From UBA3006 sp036746695 (GTDB taxonomy: Bacteria; Actinomycetota; Acidimicrobiia; Acidimicrobiales; Ilumatobacteraceae): a stretch of DNA of 64,000 nucleotides. The notes below the pieces were generated by a model. That model saw only the letters and a list, made by a program, of their open reading frames with translations, was not told the DNA's origin and did no database searches. Both the position numbers and the translations under genes were made by a program. How positions within the stretch are numbered: the stretch's first letter is position 1; the number at the start of each line of letters is the position of its first letter. Below, piece after piece: positions 15,407 to 23,533 of the stretch. The stretch covers positions 186,001-250,000 of the forward strand of contig DAIODP010000001.1 of assembly GCA_036746695.1 (NCBI GenBank), given 5' to 3'.

Positions 15407-16524
15407 TTATCTACTCCTAACACACCGGCAAGCCTTGACGAAAGCACGTCGTAATCAAATTCGGCACATGCACGAATTCGAGCAGCCTCACCCATTGCCG
15501 TTCGCTTCGCTGGGTCTGACAACAACTGATTGAGTGCAACAACAACTTCATCCACCGATTCTGGGTTACTCACCACGATGCCTGTAACGCCATCGACAAC
15601 GGCTTCCGCTGCCCCGCCGCTGTCGCCAGCAATTTGCGGCACCCCGCAAGCGGCCGCTTCCGAAAACACGATTCCGAAACCTTCTTGTTCCAAACCGCCC
15701 CATCGCGATCGACAGAGCATGGCGGAGACATCGGCGCATCCATAGAAGCGAGGCAATGCTTCATCCGAGACTCGACCGATCAACTTCACTGGTGCACGCG
15801 TTGACTGAATCAATTTGTTTAGGCGGTCGCTATCACGGCCAGTTCCTCCAATGAGCACTTGCAATTTCGGTCGATGGGCAGCCGCAACTGACGCGGCCTT
15901 GATCAACGTGTCGAAACCCTTTCGGGGTACAAGCCTGCTGAGACCAACAACGAGGTCGGCATCTTGCGCAATACCAAATTCTTCGCGTGCACTTCTTTTT
16001 TCAGTTTCTGAAAGCGGAGCGAAGCGAGCGGTGTCGACGCCCGGAGGGATGACTGTTATCGGCAAGGCATCACCACCCACATTTCTTGCCTCAGCGGCTG
16101 GGTAGCCACCGGCCGCAATGATGTGGGTTGCACCAGACAACACTCGACCCAAAACAAATCTCGATACAGGCAGCCTGCCCGGAACTGTTACTTCAGCCCC
16201 GTGCAACACCACTATGTATGGCAGTTGCAACGATCGGCCAACGATTCCCAATGGCACTGCAGGATCGAGCACAACCATTTCGGCACCAACTTCTTTTGCC
16301 ATCTGATTGATGCGGTGCACCATCCAAGGGTGTGGCAATAACACTGGCTCGCGGGTTCGACGGATTTCGTAAGGTTGCTGCGCATCGAACTGCTCGCTAC
16401 CGGCATGAGGCGACGTGAGCACTGCAAACGAATCCGGCGGAAGACGACGCCACCATTCCCAAAGCAAGTTTTGAATGCCACCGATTTTGGGCGGGAAATC
16501 ATTGGTGACCAACAGATGTTTCAT
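15403..16524 (-). CDS. GT4 glycosyltransferase, PimB-like mannosyltransferase
   Basis: A 373-residue GT-B enzyme. The opening LLVTNDFPPKIGGIQNLLWE with the glycine-rich acceptor loop, VVLHGAEVTVPGRLPVSRFVLGRVL, VIPPGVDTARFAPL, and GLSRLVPRKGFDTLIKAA are characteristic of PimB' (phosphatidylinositol monomannoside alpha-1,6-mannosyltransferase). EGFGIVFSEAAACGVPQIAGDSGGAAEAV is the GT4 EX7E nucleotide-sugar site. It is likely to add mannose from GDP-mannose to a lipid acceptor at the inner membrane face. This suggests phosphatidylinositol mannosides in the envelope, but acceptor and donor are inferred from the family. Confidence 0.86.
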   Translation of the reverse strand: MKHLLVTNDFPPKIGGIQNLLWEWWRRLPPDSFAVLTSPHAGSEQFDAQQPYEIRRTREPVLLPHPWMVHRINQMAKEVGAEMVVLDPAVPLGIVGRSLQLPYIVVLHGAEVTVPGRLPVSRFVLGRVLSGATHIIAAGGYPAAEARNVGGDALPITVIPPGVDTARFAPLSETEKRSAREEFGIAQDADLVVGLSRLVPRKGFDTLIKAASVAAAHRPKLQVLIGGTGRDSDRLNKLIQSTRAPVKLIGRVSDEALPRFYGCADVSAMLCRSRWGGLEQEGFGIVFSEAAACGVPQIAGDSGGAAEAVVDGVTGIVVSNPESVDEVVVALNQLLSDPAKRTAMGEAARIRACAEFDYDVLSSRLAGVLGVDK

Positions 16525-16551
16525 AACGGTGAACCAATACTGGCAGGCGTG

Positions 16552-17679
16552 TCAGCGTGGATCTGGAAGCGACCGCAATTCGTCGGCCACGAGTGGATCG
16601 TTATCCGCAAAATTGATGAGATGTTGAAGGTTTAGACGAGCAGCAGCCCACACCGCATGTGCACGCAGCACCGCTTGCGGGTGGTCGATGTAGCGAGCGA
16701 CTGCATTCTGGACATCTTTATCCAATCCATCCGCGATGTTGCCCAAGTTAATGAGGGCGTTGCGCCTCACCCATGTTGGGTCGCGATCGGTGATGTACCA
16801 ATGTTTGAAATTGTTCAAGAGTGCAGCATCGTCCATGTCGAGCAACTGCAAGATGGGCACCCACTGTCGAACTTCTGCATTCTGTTTCTTTGTGATGCTC
16901 AGGCGCTGGGTGGGCGGACAAACTTCTTGGCAGTCGTCGCATCCATAGACACGATCGGCAAGCGCAACTCGATATTGCCTGTCGAACACGCCGGGTTTCT
17001 GAATCAACCAAGCCAAGCACTTTGCGGCATCCACCACCCCGTTTTCAACAATCGCCCCGGTTGGGCAGGCATCGACACAACGCCTACACGCCCCGCAGCC
17101 ATCATCTACTTGAGTGGTGCTCCCTCTCAATGGCGCATTAGTTACAACGCTGCCAAGCACAAAGAAACTTCCATGGCCCTTCAGCAAAAGATTGGCGTTC
17201 TTACCAAACCACCCAAGCCCTGCCAAGTGTGCTGCCCCTCTATCGACCAACGAGTTGTCGTCGGCGAACACCACCGCCTTCCAACCTTCGTCGCGAAGTT
17301 TGTCGCGCATGGCGTTGAGCCCAAGTGTCAATTCTGCGTAGTAATCGCGCTGTGCATATCGAGCAATGCGTGAACTGGGTTTGCTTGGAGCCTGCATTAA
17401 TGGTTGCGAATACGAATACGCGCCGACAATCACCGCCTTCGCATCTGGCAATGCCATGCGTGGGTCGGTTGATCGCTCTGGGTTGCGATAGGTGAACTCC
17501 ATGGTGTCGTGCAACCCGCGTGACTTCCGTTCGATCAGTGCGGCTCGGGCCTGCAAAAAGATTTCTGCTGGCGCGACACCGACCTGATCGAGACCACCCG
17601 ACCGCCCCACCTTCAGTACATCGGCCGTATAGGTATCGATGAAGGCTTCGGGAAGCGTTGGGTTTTTAGCTAACGGCAC
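16552..17679 (-). CDS. queG: Epoxyqueuosine reductase
   Basis: About 375 residues. GLDQVGVAPAEIF opens the cobalamin-binding N-terminal domain, and AVIVGAYSYSQPL plus GWFGKNANLLLKGHGSFFVLGSVVTNAPL follow. Two 4Fe-4S motifs are visible: CGACRRCVDACPTGAI and CDDCQEVCPP, with a further cysteine in AAKCLAWLIQ. The C-terminal HEAT-like part has PTWVRRNALINLGNIAD. QueG performs the last step of queuosine formation in tRNA. The frame opens at 17715, but the GTG at 17679 (MPLAKNPTLPEA) gives a family-like length and reduces overlap with the upstream gene from 50 to 14 bases. Confidence 0.93.
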   Translation of the reverse strand: MPLAKNPTLPEAFIDTYTADVLKVGRSGGLDQVGVAPAEIFLQARAALIERKSRGLHDTMEFTYRNPERSTDPRMALPDAKAVIVGAYSYSQPLMQAPSKPSSRIARYAQRDYYAELTLGLNAMRDKLRDEGWKAVVFADDNSLVDRGAAHLAGLGWFGKNANLLLKGHGSFFVLGSVVTNAPLRGSTTQVDDGCGACRRCVDACPTGAIVENGVVDAAKCLAWLIQKPGVFDRQYRVALADRVYGCDDCQEVCPPTQRLSITKKQNAEVRQWVPILQLLDMDDAALLNNFKHWYITDRDPTWVRRNALINLGNIADGLDKDVQNAVARYIDHPQAVLRAHAVWAAARLNLQHLINFADNDPLVADELRSLPDPR

Positions 17680-17896
17680 GATGCCGAAGCGTAGGCACCA
17701 TTCCGGCATTTGCAAGCAACCTAAGTGCTCGTTGCTCCTCGAAGTTGAAAACTACGGCAGTTTGCTGTGCATCGCCACACATATGGGTGACGAGGCAGTC
17801 GTCGCAAGCCGCGGTGCTGCGCTTAATGCAGGTGTCGCAACTGATGACTAACGGGCTCTGCGGACTGATAGTGATGGTTTGATTTGGCTGGCTCAT
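17666..17896 (-). CDS. Small cysteine-rich conserved protein
   Basis: A 76-residue protein with a cysteine cluster CDTCIKRSTAACDDCLVTHMCGD near residues 20-41, which looks like a metal or Fe-S site. A leucine-rich C-terminus EEQRALRLLANAGMVPTLRHR follows. This pattern recurs in small actinobacterial hypothetical proteins. An AGGGAGA ribosome-binding site precedes the ATG. It is the first gene of the queG series, and its end overlaps queG. Function unknown. Confidence 0.72.
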   Translation of the reverse strand: MSQPNQTITISPQSPLVISCDTCIKRSTAACDDCLVTHMCGDAQQTAVVFNFEEQRALRLLANAGMVPTLRHRAVS

Positions 17897-18013
17897 ATTG
17901 GTCTCCCTGTTGTGTCTGGCTGTAGGCGTTTATTTCGGTTCTTGGATGACATGTGTACGTGAACTGCACACACAGGAAGCATGCCTGCGGGGTGTAACGG
18001 GGTGTCTCCCAAC

Positions 18014-18019
18014 TATTGT
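18014..18019 (+). promoter_or_regulatory. -10 element of the AcuI-like gene
   Basis: TATTGT on the plus strand, 7 bases before the ATG at 18027. Confidence 0.5.
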
Positions 18020-18026
18020 CTTGGGC

Positions 18027-19031
18027 ATGACAACCCCTACAAGCAGTCGGGCATTTACCGTCGGCAAAGTAAACGATGAATGGACGAGATCAATTACCGA
18101 TCTTGCAATCGATTCGCTCGGAACTGGCGACGTACTCCTCGCAGTTGAATATTCGTGCATCAACTACAAAGATGGGCTTGCATCTTCCGAAAAAGGCCGA
18201 GTTGCCCGTATCGACCCGCTGATTTGCGGTGTCGATCTTGCAGGCGTGGTCGTGCAGTCCTCGAACGCCGACTTTCCCGTTGGTTCTCATGTGATTGCCC
18301 ATGGCAACGACATCGGTGTTTCTCATCACGGCGGATATAGCCAATACGCCCGCATCCCGGCCGACTGGTTGGTTGCGATGCCACCGAACATGACCAGCAG
18401 AACCGCAATGATGATTGGGACTGCCGGTTTTACAGCGGCCGAGTCTGTTGATGCACTAGAACGTGCCGGGCTTCGGCCAGGTGATGGCCCTGTGCTTGTT
18501 ACGGGCGCAACCGGCGGCGTCGGTTCGGTAGCGGTAGGCATGCTTGCGGCACGCGGGTATGAAGTTGTTGCATCCACCGGCAAAACTTCGTCTGTTGACT
18601 GGCTAAAGAGCATTGGTGCCTCAAGCGTGATCGATCGATCCGAAACCTCCGCAGAATCGCCGAAGCCGCTGGAAAGCGAGCGTTGGGCTGGCGCAGTTGA
18701 TTGCGTTGGCGGCACAACACTGGCTTACGTACTGCGCACGCTGAAATACGGTGCTGCAGTTGCAGCCAGTGGCCTCACAGGTGGCAGCGGATTAAACACC
18801 ACCGTGCTTCCATTCATTTTGCGAAACATCAGCCTGCTCGGTATCGACAGCGTGCAAACACCAATGCCACTTCGTCGATCGTTGTGGCAGCGAATCGATA
18901 CAGATTTGCGACCACAGTGGCTCGACACTGAAGTGCCAGAAGTAATTGGCCTGAACGACCTGCCGTTGCAACTAGACAAAATACTTGCTGGACAGATGCA
19001 AGGCCGAGTGCTTGTAGACCCCAACCTCTAG
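18027..19031 (+). CDS. AcuI/YhdH-type zinc-free alcohol dehydrogenase (acrylyl-CoA reductase family)
   Basis: From ATG 18027 the protein has 334 residues of the medium-chain dehydrogenase fold without zinc ligands. Features typical of YhdH/AcuI are VEYSCINYKDGLASSEKGRVARIDPLICGVDLAG, GTAGFTAAESVDALERAGL and the NADPH-binding VLVTGATGGVGSVAVGMLAARGYEVVASTGK. VDCVGGTTLAYVLRTLKYGAAVAASG is also characteristic. AcuI reduces acryloyl-CoA to propionyl-CoA with NADPH, which detoxifies acrylate in DMSP and 3-hydroxypropionate metabolism. No DMSP gene is nearby, so the physiological role is open. The frame to 17898 is rejected because the upstream part is not family-like and contains the promoter. Confidence 0.87.
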   Translation: MTTPTSSRAFTVGKVNDEWTRSITDLAIDSLGTGDVLLAVEYSCINYKDGLASSEKGRVARIDPLICGVDLAGVVVQSSNADFPVGSHVIAHGNDIGVSHHGGYSQYARIPADWLVAMPPNMTSRTAMMIGTAGFTAAESVDALERAGLRPGDGPVLVTGATGGVGSVAVGMLAARGYEVVASTGKTSSVDWLKSIGASSVIDRSETSAESPKPLESERWAGAVDCVGGTTLAYVLRTLKYGAAVAASGLTGGSGLNTTVLPFILRNISLLGIDSVQTPMPLRRSLWQRIDTDLRPQWLDTEVPEVIGLNDLPLQLDKILAGQMQGRVLVDPNL

Positions 19032-19891
19032 AGCAACGATTTGCGGGGAAGCACCACCGCGCCATGATTGTCTATTGAAAGAATCTTTGTTGCGCCCGAT
19101 GCTGGCAGCGCAGCAGCAATGGCATTTGCCTCAGCCTTGTCGCACATGACAGCAACTGTCGGGCCCGAACCCGACAGCCACGCACACCACGCGCTTGTAC
19201 CGAGCGCGGCCTTCAACGCCTCGAGTGATGTTGGTGCATGTGCAAGACGAATGTCTTGGTGAATGCGTTCCGTGGTTGCAACACGCAAAACTGTTTTGTC
19301 GCCGGTTGCAAGTGCACCAAGCAACAATGCGGTGTGCCCGATATTTACGACGGCATCGGACAGCGGGATAGTTGACGACAACGTAGTTCTGGACTTCTCG
19401 GTGCTGGTTTGTGTTTCGGGCACCCACGCAATAATCGCTGGTTCAAGAGCGCAAGGGAATTGAACCACTTCACCGGATGCACTGGCAGTAACGCCACCGA
19501 CCAACGAAGCCGCCACGTTGTCGGGGTGCCCTTCCAACTCGGTGCTCTGTTGCAACAACTTTCTACGCGCGACTCCTGTCAATGCTGCATCGGCGCCATT
19601 TTGTTGAATGTGTGCGAGAACAACACCAGCCACCCTTGCCGCACCGCTAAACCCAAGCCCTCTGCCCATTGGTATTTCGGACTGCGCCCAAACACCGCCT
19701 GCGCCCCCGCCTAAGCGAAAGGCAATTGTTGCTGGGTGGTGTTCGTCCAACACTTTCGCCCGCTGCGGAATAGGAGCACCATCATCGAAACCCATATCGA
19801 AATACAGCGAAAGCGCCATGCCGAGAACGTCGAACCCAGGCCCCAAGTTGGCCGAACTTGCTGGCACACGCACGAAAACTGAATCACTCAT
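19028..19891 (-). CDS. thrB: Homoserine kinase
   Basis: A 287-residue GHMP kinase opening VRVPASSANLGPGFDVLGMALSLY, as in ThrB. The phosphate-binding loop IPMGRGLGFSGAARVAG is present, then GHPDNVAASLVGGV and, near the C-terminus, AWLSGSGPTVAVMCD. It phosphorylates L-homoserine for threonine synthesis and so competes with metX, encoded 9 kb away, for the same substrate. It follows trpD by 6 bases and overlaps the AcuI-like gene's end by four bases on the opposite strand. Confidence 0.95.
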   Translation of the reverse strand: MSDSVFVRVPASSANLGPGFDVLGMALSLYFDMGFDDGAPIPQRAKVLDEHHPATIAFRLGGGAGGVWAQSEIPMGRGLGFSGAARVAGVVLAHIQQNGADAALTGVARRKLLQQSTELEGHPDNVAASLVGGVTASASGEVVQFPCALEPAIIAWVPETQTSTEKSRTTLSSTIPLSDAVVNIGHTALLLGALATGDKTVLRVATTERIHQDIRLAHAPTSLEALKAALGTSAWCAWLSGSGPTVAVMCDKAEANAIAAALPASGATKILSIDNHGAVVLPRKSLL

Positions 19892-19897
19892 GGGCGA

Positions 19898-20950
19898 CTA
19901 TCGTGCCACACTCGAACTGACCGCAATCAGTTTGTCCAAAGCATTTGATGCAGCGCCAGAGTCGATGCTGCCTGCGGCTCGATCGAGCCCTTCAGCCATA
20001 TTCGGTGCTAGACCAGAAACGACCAAACCCGCTGCAGCATTAAGCAACACAATGTCGCGCACAGCACCTTTTTCGCCAGAAAGAGTTTTGCGAACAACCG
20101 CTGCGTTGTATGCAGGATCGCCACCTCGGACCGCAGTCACGTCGGCTGGCTGTAGGCCCAAATCTTTTGCATCGATCGAAAATTCGTTGATAAGTCCGTC
20201 GCGCAGTTCAACCACATGACAAGGCCCGCTCAGCGACAACTCGTCGAGACCGCCATGTCCGTGCACAACCCATGCCCGCTGCACGCCCCGACTCTTTATT
20301 GCAGCAACCATGCTGTGCGCCGCAGATGGGTTGCCGACACCGACGACCATGTATGAAACTTTGGCCGGATTGGCCATAGGCCCAAGCAAATTAAATGCAG
20401 TTGGAACGCCAAGTTCTTTGCGTGTTGGCCCTGCATGACGAAACGCTGGATGGAAAGTGGGCGCAAAGCAAAATCCCATTCCAGCCTGCACAACACATGT
20501 TGCAACTCCTGCACCGTCGAGATCGATGGCGACACCGAGTGCCTCAAGCACGTCGGCAGTTCCGCACTGCGAAGATGCCGCACGATTGCCGTGTTTGCAA
20601 ACCGGGACACCAGCACCAGCAACTACAAGAGAGGCCATCGTTGAAATATTCACTGAATGTGATTTGTCACCGCCGGTGCCAACGATGTCAATTGCGTGCG
20701 CGGCTATCTTGTCGGGAAGTTCGACCACGCCTGAGGCACCAATCACTGCGGCAAGCATGCCTTGTAGTTCGTCCGCGGACTCCCCCTTTGCACGAAGTGC
20801 GACGACGAATGCCGCAATCTGTGAAGGTTGCGCTTCTCCGCGAAGGATCGCGGTCATTGCCACTTCCGCATCGGCAGACGACAAATGTTCACCCGCGACC
20901 AATTGAGTGAGAACGCTTGGCCAGCCTCCAACGAGTTCGATTGAACTCAT
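19898..20950 (-). CDS. trpD: Anthranilate phosphoribosyltransferase
   Basis: A 350-residue enzyme. The PRPP-binding DIVGTGGDKSHSVNISTMASLVVAGAGVPVCKHGNRAASSQCGTADVLEALG is fully present. FCFAPTFHPAFRHAGPTRKELGVPTAFNLLGPMANPA and the VVHGHGGLDELS motif follow. It joins anthranilate to PRPP in tryptophan synthesis, acting in the cytoplasm. No other trp genes are adjacent; it lies between whiB and thrB, a mixed amino-acid unit. Confidence 0.96.
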   Translation of the reverse strand: MSSIELVGGWPSVLTQLVAGEHLSSADAEVAMTAILRGEAQPSQIAAFVVALRAKGESADELQGMLAAVIGASGVVELPDKIAAHAIDIVGTGGDKSHSVNISTMASLVVAGAGVPVCKHGNRAASSQCGTADVLEALGVAIDLDGAGVATCVVQAGMGFCFAPTFHPAFRHAGPTRKELGVPTAFNLLGPMANPAKVSYMVVGVGNPSAAHSMVAAIKSRGVQRAWVVHGHGGLDELSLSGPCHVVELRDGLINEFSIDAKDLGLQPADVTAVRGGDPAYNAAVVRKTLSGEKGAVRDIVLLNAAAGLVVSGLAPNMAEGLDRAAGSIDSGAASNALDKLIAVSSSVAR

Positions 20951-20977
20951 TGCATGCGCCTTAGCTGCAAATGGGTG

Positions 20978-21217
20978 TTATGCGCTTTGGCGACGTTGAC
21001 GCAATATTCGTCGACGTTCGCGTGCGGTTGCCCCGCCCCAAATTCCCTGGTGCTCGCGATTGTCAAGTGCATAGTTCAAACACGCTATGCGAACCTCACA
21101 CTGCTCGCACACCGATAAAGCAAAGTCTGCGTGATCCTCGTTGTCTGGGTAGAACATTTCGGCATCTAAGCCGTGGCAGGCACCTTTGCTTCTCCACGTC
21201 ATATCCACAATCGACAC
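20978..21217 (-). CDS. WhiB-family transcriptional regulator
   Basis: A 79-residue protein with the four WhiB cysteines (C14, then CEQCEVRIAC at 37, 40 and 46) that hold a 4Fe-4S cluster. The GIWGGATARERRR turn and basic C-terminus are used for sigma-factor and DNA contact. WhiB proteins are restricted to Actinobacteria and their phages, which supports the taxonomic reading. The start is GTG with GAGGGGG about 5 bases upstream. Which WhiB class it belongs to cannot be decided. It lies 27 bases upstream of trpD on the same strand. Confidence 0.95.
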   Translation of the reverse strand: MSIVDMTWRSKGACHGLDAEMFYPDNEDHADFALSVCEQCEVRIACLNYALDNREHQGIWGGATARERRRILRQRRQSA

Positions 21218-21402
21218 AAAGTCCCCCTCAGCCCCGCTGAAAAAACTTCCCCGCGGGTGATGGTAGGACGATCGGCTATGTCTGCGCCAATTGACCCATT
21301 TCTGTCGTCAACTTGGCTGATTTAAGAGGTTTTGGCTAAGCCCCACAGATCGCCGATCAGTTCGGTTGACCCTGGAAACCAATCAGGAATGATGATCAAT
21401 TT

Positions 21403-22707
21403 CTACTCTTTCGGGATACCGTACGCCCGCGCTAAGACCTGTAGCGGGTGAACCGGTTGGTTACCAGTTTGCTCATTAATTGCTGTATTCGCAAGGTGGC
21501 AGTCACCCATGACCACTTCGCCTTGTACATCCTGAATCAACTTTCCAAGTTTCTGAGCTATTGGAATTGATAGTTCTGCATTCTCGGCGCGCAGTCCCCA
21601 CATGCCGTCAATACCCGAACATTGTTGAATCAGTTTTACTTTTGCTCCAGTGAGCTTCAATAAATCCCGACTCTTTAGTCCAATGTTTTGAGCGCGCAAG
21701 TGACAAGGACTGTGATACGTAATTGTCTCTGGAACGTAACCCTTAAAATCAAGCTCTAGTGACAGACCTTCCGTCTTGTGCAACCTCATCAGATACTCGG
21801 CTGCGTCAAATGTATTCTCTGAAACAAGCCTGGAATCGGGTCCACCGACATAGTCCAAGTAATCAATTTTCAATACGTAACTGCAAGTTGGTTGAGGTAC
21901 CACGATGTCGTAACCTTTTTGTACTTCGGCGGCGAGATTGGCAACATTCTTTGCCGCAACCTTGGTGAACATGGCCATGTCTCCACTGTGAAGGTACGGT
22001 GCGCCGCAGCAAGTTACATTGTCGGCAACGATGCATTCGATGCCATTGTGTTCGTAGACCTTAACGAGATCCTGACCGATTGACGGATCTAGATACTCCA
22101 CCACGCAGGTTGGAAAAACAGCCACTTTTGCTTTCGGGTTATTCAGCCTGATTTTTGGACGACGTTTAAACCATGAGCTGAATCGAACTTTGGTAAATGG
22201 AGAAAGCATGCGAACACTAGAAACGCCAACGGTTTTTTCCACTACTTTGCGCAGAAATGAACCAGGCTTGGCGCTCACAAAAACGTTTGTGACAACATTG
22301 GCCGACGTTGCGACCTTGCCCAAAGTATCGGTCCGACCCATGACTGCTGTAGTCAGTTTTTTGCGAACCGACATATGTCCATTTGTGTGGCGCATCGCGT
22401 CGGTTCGCAACATGAGGCGGGGGAAATCCAAGGCCCATTCATGCAGGCTCGGGACGTAAGGACAATTTATGTAGCAAAGCTTGCACTGAAAGCATCCGTC
22501 CGCGACATGGTCCTGCTGTGCGGGTGTCATCAACCCCGAGTCTTGGTCTGAATGTTGATCAATGTAATCAAACAGTGTTGGAAACGAAGGACAAAAATCG
22601 ATGCATCGTCGACATTGCTGACACAGGTCGTATACGCGCTCTAGTTCCTTTCGAGTGTCAGCCTCATCAAGGTAAAGCGGGTGATGAGGATCGTATATTG
22701 TTGTCAT
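21403..22707 (-). CDS. Heterodisulfide-reductase-like (Fe-S)-binding protein, GlpC-like
   Basis: A 434-residue protein. Two N-terminal CxxCxxCxxxCP clusters (CQQCRRCIDFCP and CFQCKLCYINCP) predict two 4Fe-4S centres. Two CCG-type domains follow: PTCVVEYLDP with VTCCGAPYLHSGD, and SPCHLRAQNIGLKSRDLL with QCSGIDGMWG. The second has CSG in place of CCG. The architecture is that of GlpC and HdrD electron-transfer subunits. Its upstream neighbour is rubrerythrin, an arrangement known from many aerobes, so it probably passes electrons to rubrerythrin for peroxide reduction rather than working with GlpD. Confidence 0.87.
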   Translation of the reverse strand: MTTIYDPHHPLYLDEADTRKELERVYDLCQQCRRCIDFCPSFPTLFDYIDQHSDQDSGLMTPAQQDHVADGCFQCKLCYINCPYVPSLHEWALDFPRLMLRTDAMRHTNGHMSVRKKLTTAVMGRTDTLGKVATSANVVTNVFVSAKPGSFLRKVVEKTVGVSSVRMLSPFTKVRFSSWFKRRPKIRLNNPKAKVAVFPTCVVEYLDPSIGQDLVKVYEHNGIECIVADNVTCCGAPYLHSGDMAMFTKVAAKNVANLAAEVQKGYDIVVPQPTCSYVLKIDYLDYVGGPDSRLVSENTFDAAEYLMRLHKTEGLSLELDFKGYVPETITYHSPCHLRAQNIGLKSRDLLKLTGAKVKLIQQCSGIDGMWGLRAENAELSIPIAQKLGKLIQDVQGEVVMGDCHLANTAINEQTGNQPVHPLQVLARAYGIPKE

Positions 22708-22810
22708 TTATTACTTCGCTTCACTAGGTGTCTATCAGAATCTATACATTCGTATATCGGTCATATCTAGTTGCATGATTCTATTAAAAATATCGATCAA
22801 CTTTCTGAGA

Positions 22811-23230
22811 TCAAGAAATGCTTTTCAATCCATTAGAAAATTGATTGGCATTACTTTTTTCGGCACGCGCAAGTATCTCAAACCAATCTGCAATTTCAGA
22901 AAATCCCTCTTCCCGCGCAGTCTTTGCAAAATCTGGGTACATTTGTGTGTGCTTATACGTTTCGCCAGCAATGGAAGCCTTCAAGTTCTGCTCGGAATCG
23001 CCAATTGGAAGACCAGTGATTGGGTCGCCAACTTCCGCGATGTACTCAAGGTGTCCATGTGCATGCCCAGTTGCGCCATCGGCGATGTTCTTGAACAATG
23101 AAGCAACTTCTGGAAGACCTTCAATATCTGCCTTTTGCGCGAACCATAAATAGCGACGGTTTGTGTGGCTTTCGACGGCGAATGCATCCTTCAGGTTCTC
23201 ATAGGTAATCGTGCCTTTGAGACCAGTCAT
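22811..23230 (-). CDS. Rubrerythrin, diiron domain only
   Basis: A 139-residue ferritin-like four-helix protein. The helix motifs NLKDAFAVESHTNRRYLWFAQKAD, VASLFKNIADGATGHAHGHLEYI, NLKASIAGETYKHTQMYPDFAKTAREEG and IADWFEILARAEKS carry the Glu and His ligands expected for the diiron site. The C-terminal rubredoxin domain of classic rubrerythrin is absent, so electrons must come from a separate donor. The Fe-S protein encoded 103 bases downstream is the obvious candidate. A strong AAGGAG ribosome-binding site precedes the ATG. Confidence 0.92.
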   Translation of the reverse strand: MTGLKGTITYENLKDAFAVESHTNRRYLWFAQKADIEGLPEVASLFKNIADGATGHAHGHLEYIAEVGDPITGLPIGDSEQNLKASIAGETYKHTQMYPDFAKTAREEGFSEIADWFEILARAEKSNANQFSNGLKSIS

Positions 23231-23533
23231 AATTTCTCCTTCTACGAGTTTCGGATGAGATATTACTTTTAAATTGCTTTCGACCGTTGAGCAAGAGACT
23301 TTAAACCGCGCAGCGACGAGCCTTTGTCACTCGGGTTTGGCTGGCAGAACTAGCAACGCAGCGAGCCACCTCAACCTCGCGAAATGCGGGAAGACTGATA
23401 TCTGTGGAGAGTAATGCAGAACATTGAGATAGGTATGTCTCGCTGCTGTGAAAAACCAGATCTATTTCGGATAAATGGGGCAATATCGCCGCCCAATGAC
23501 TTGGGTTTCTGCGCACCCGTTTAGGCTTGGGTG
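23231..23533. other. Intergenic region between rubrerythrin and glpD
   Basis: About 300 bases between divergent genes. On the minus side the rubrerythrin leader has GAAGGAG and an upstream TAATAT. On the plus side a direct repeat CTTGGGT (23500-23506 and 23526-23532) brackets the glpD -10. A 71-residue open frame on the minus strand (23301-23516) has no recognisable similarity. I see no RNA gene here. Confidence 0.5.
23522..23527 (+). promoter_or_regulatory. -10 element of glpD
   Basis: TAGGCT on the plus strand, 6 bases before the ATG at 23534. It lies inside an inverted repeat CACCC (23514-23518) / GGGTG (23529-23533). Confidence 0.4.

Noticed and set aside
22735..22786. AGAATC/GATTCT inverted repeat between rubrerythrin and the Fe-S gene
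   Set aside because: Six base pairs with a long AT-rich loop; likely chance.
23301..23516. 71-residue open frame on the minus strand between rubrerythrin and glpD
   Set aside because: No recognisable family, no ribosome-binding site, and the region is more simply the divergent regulatory gap.
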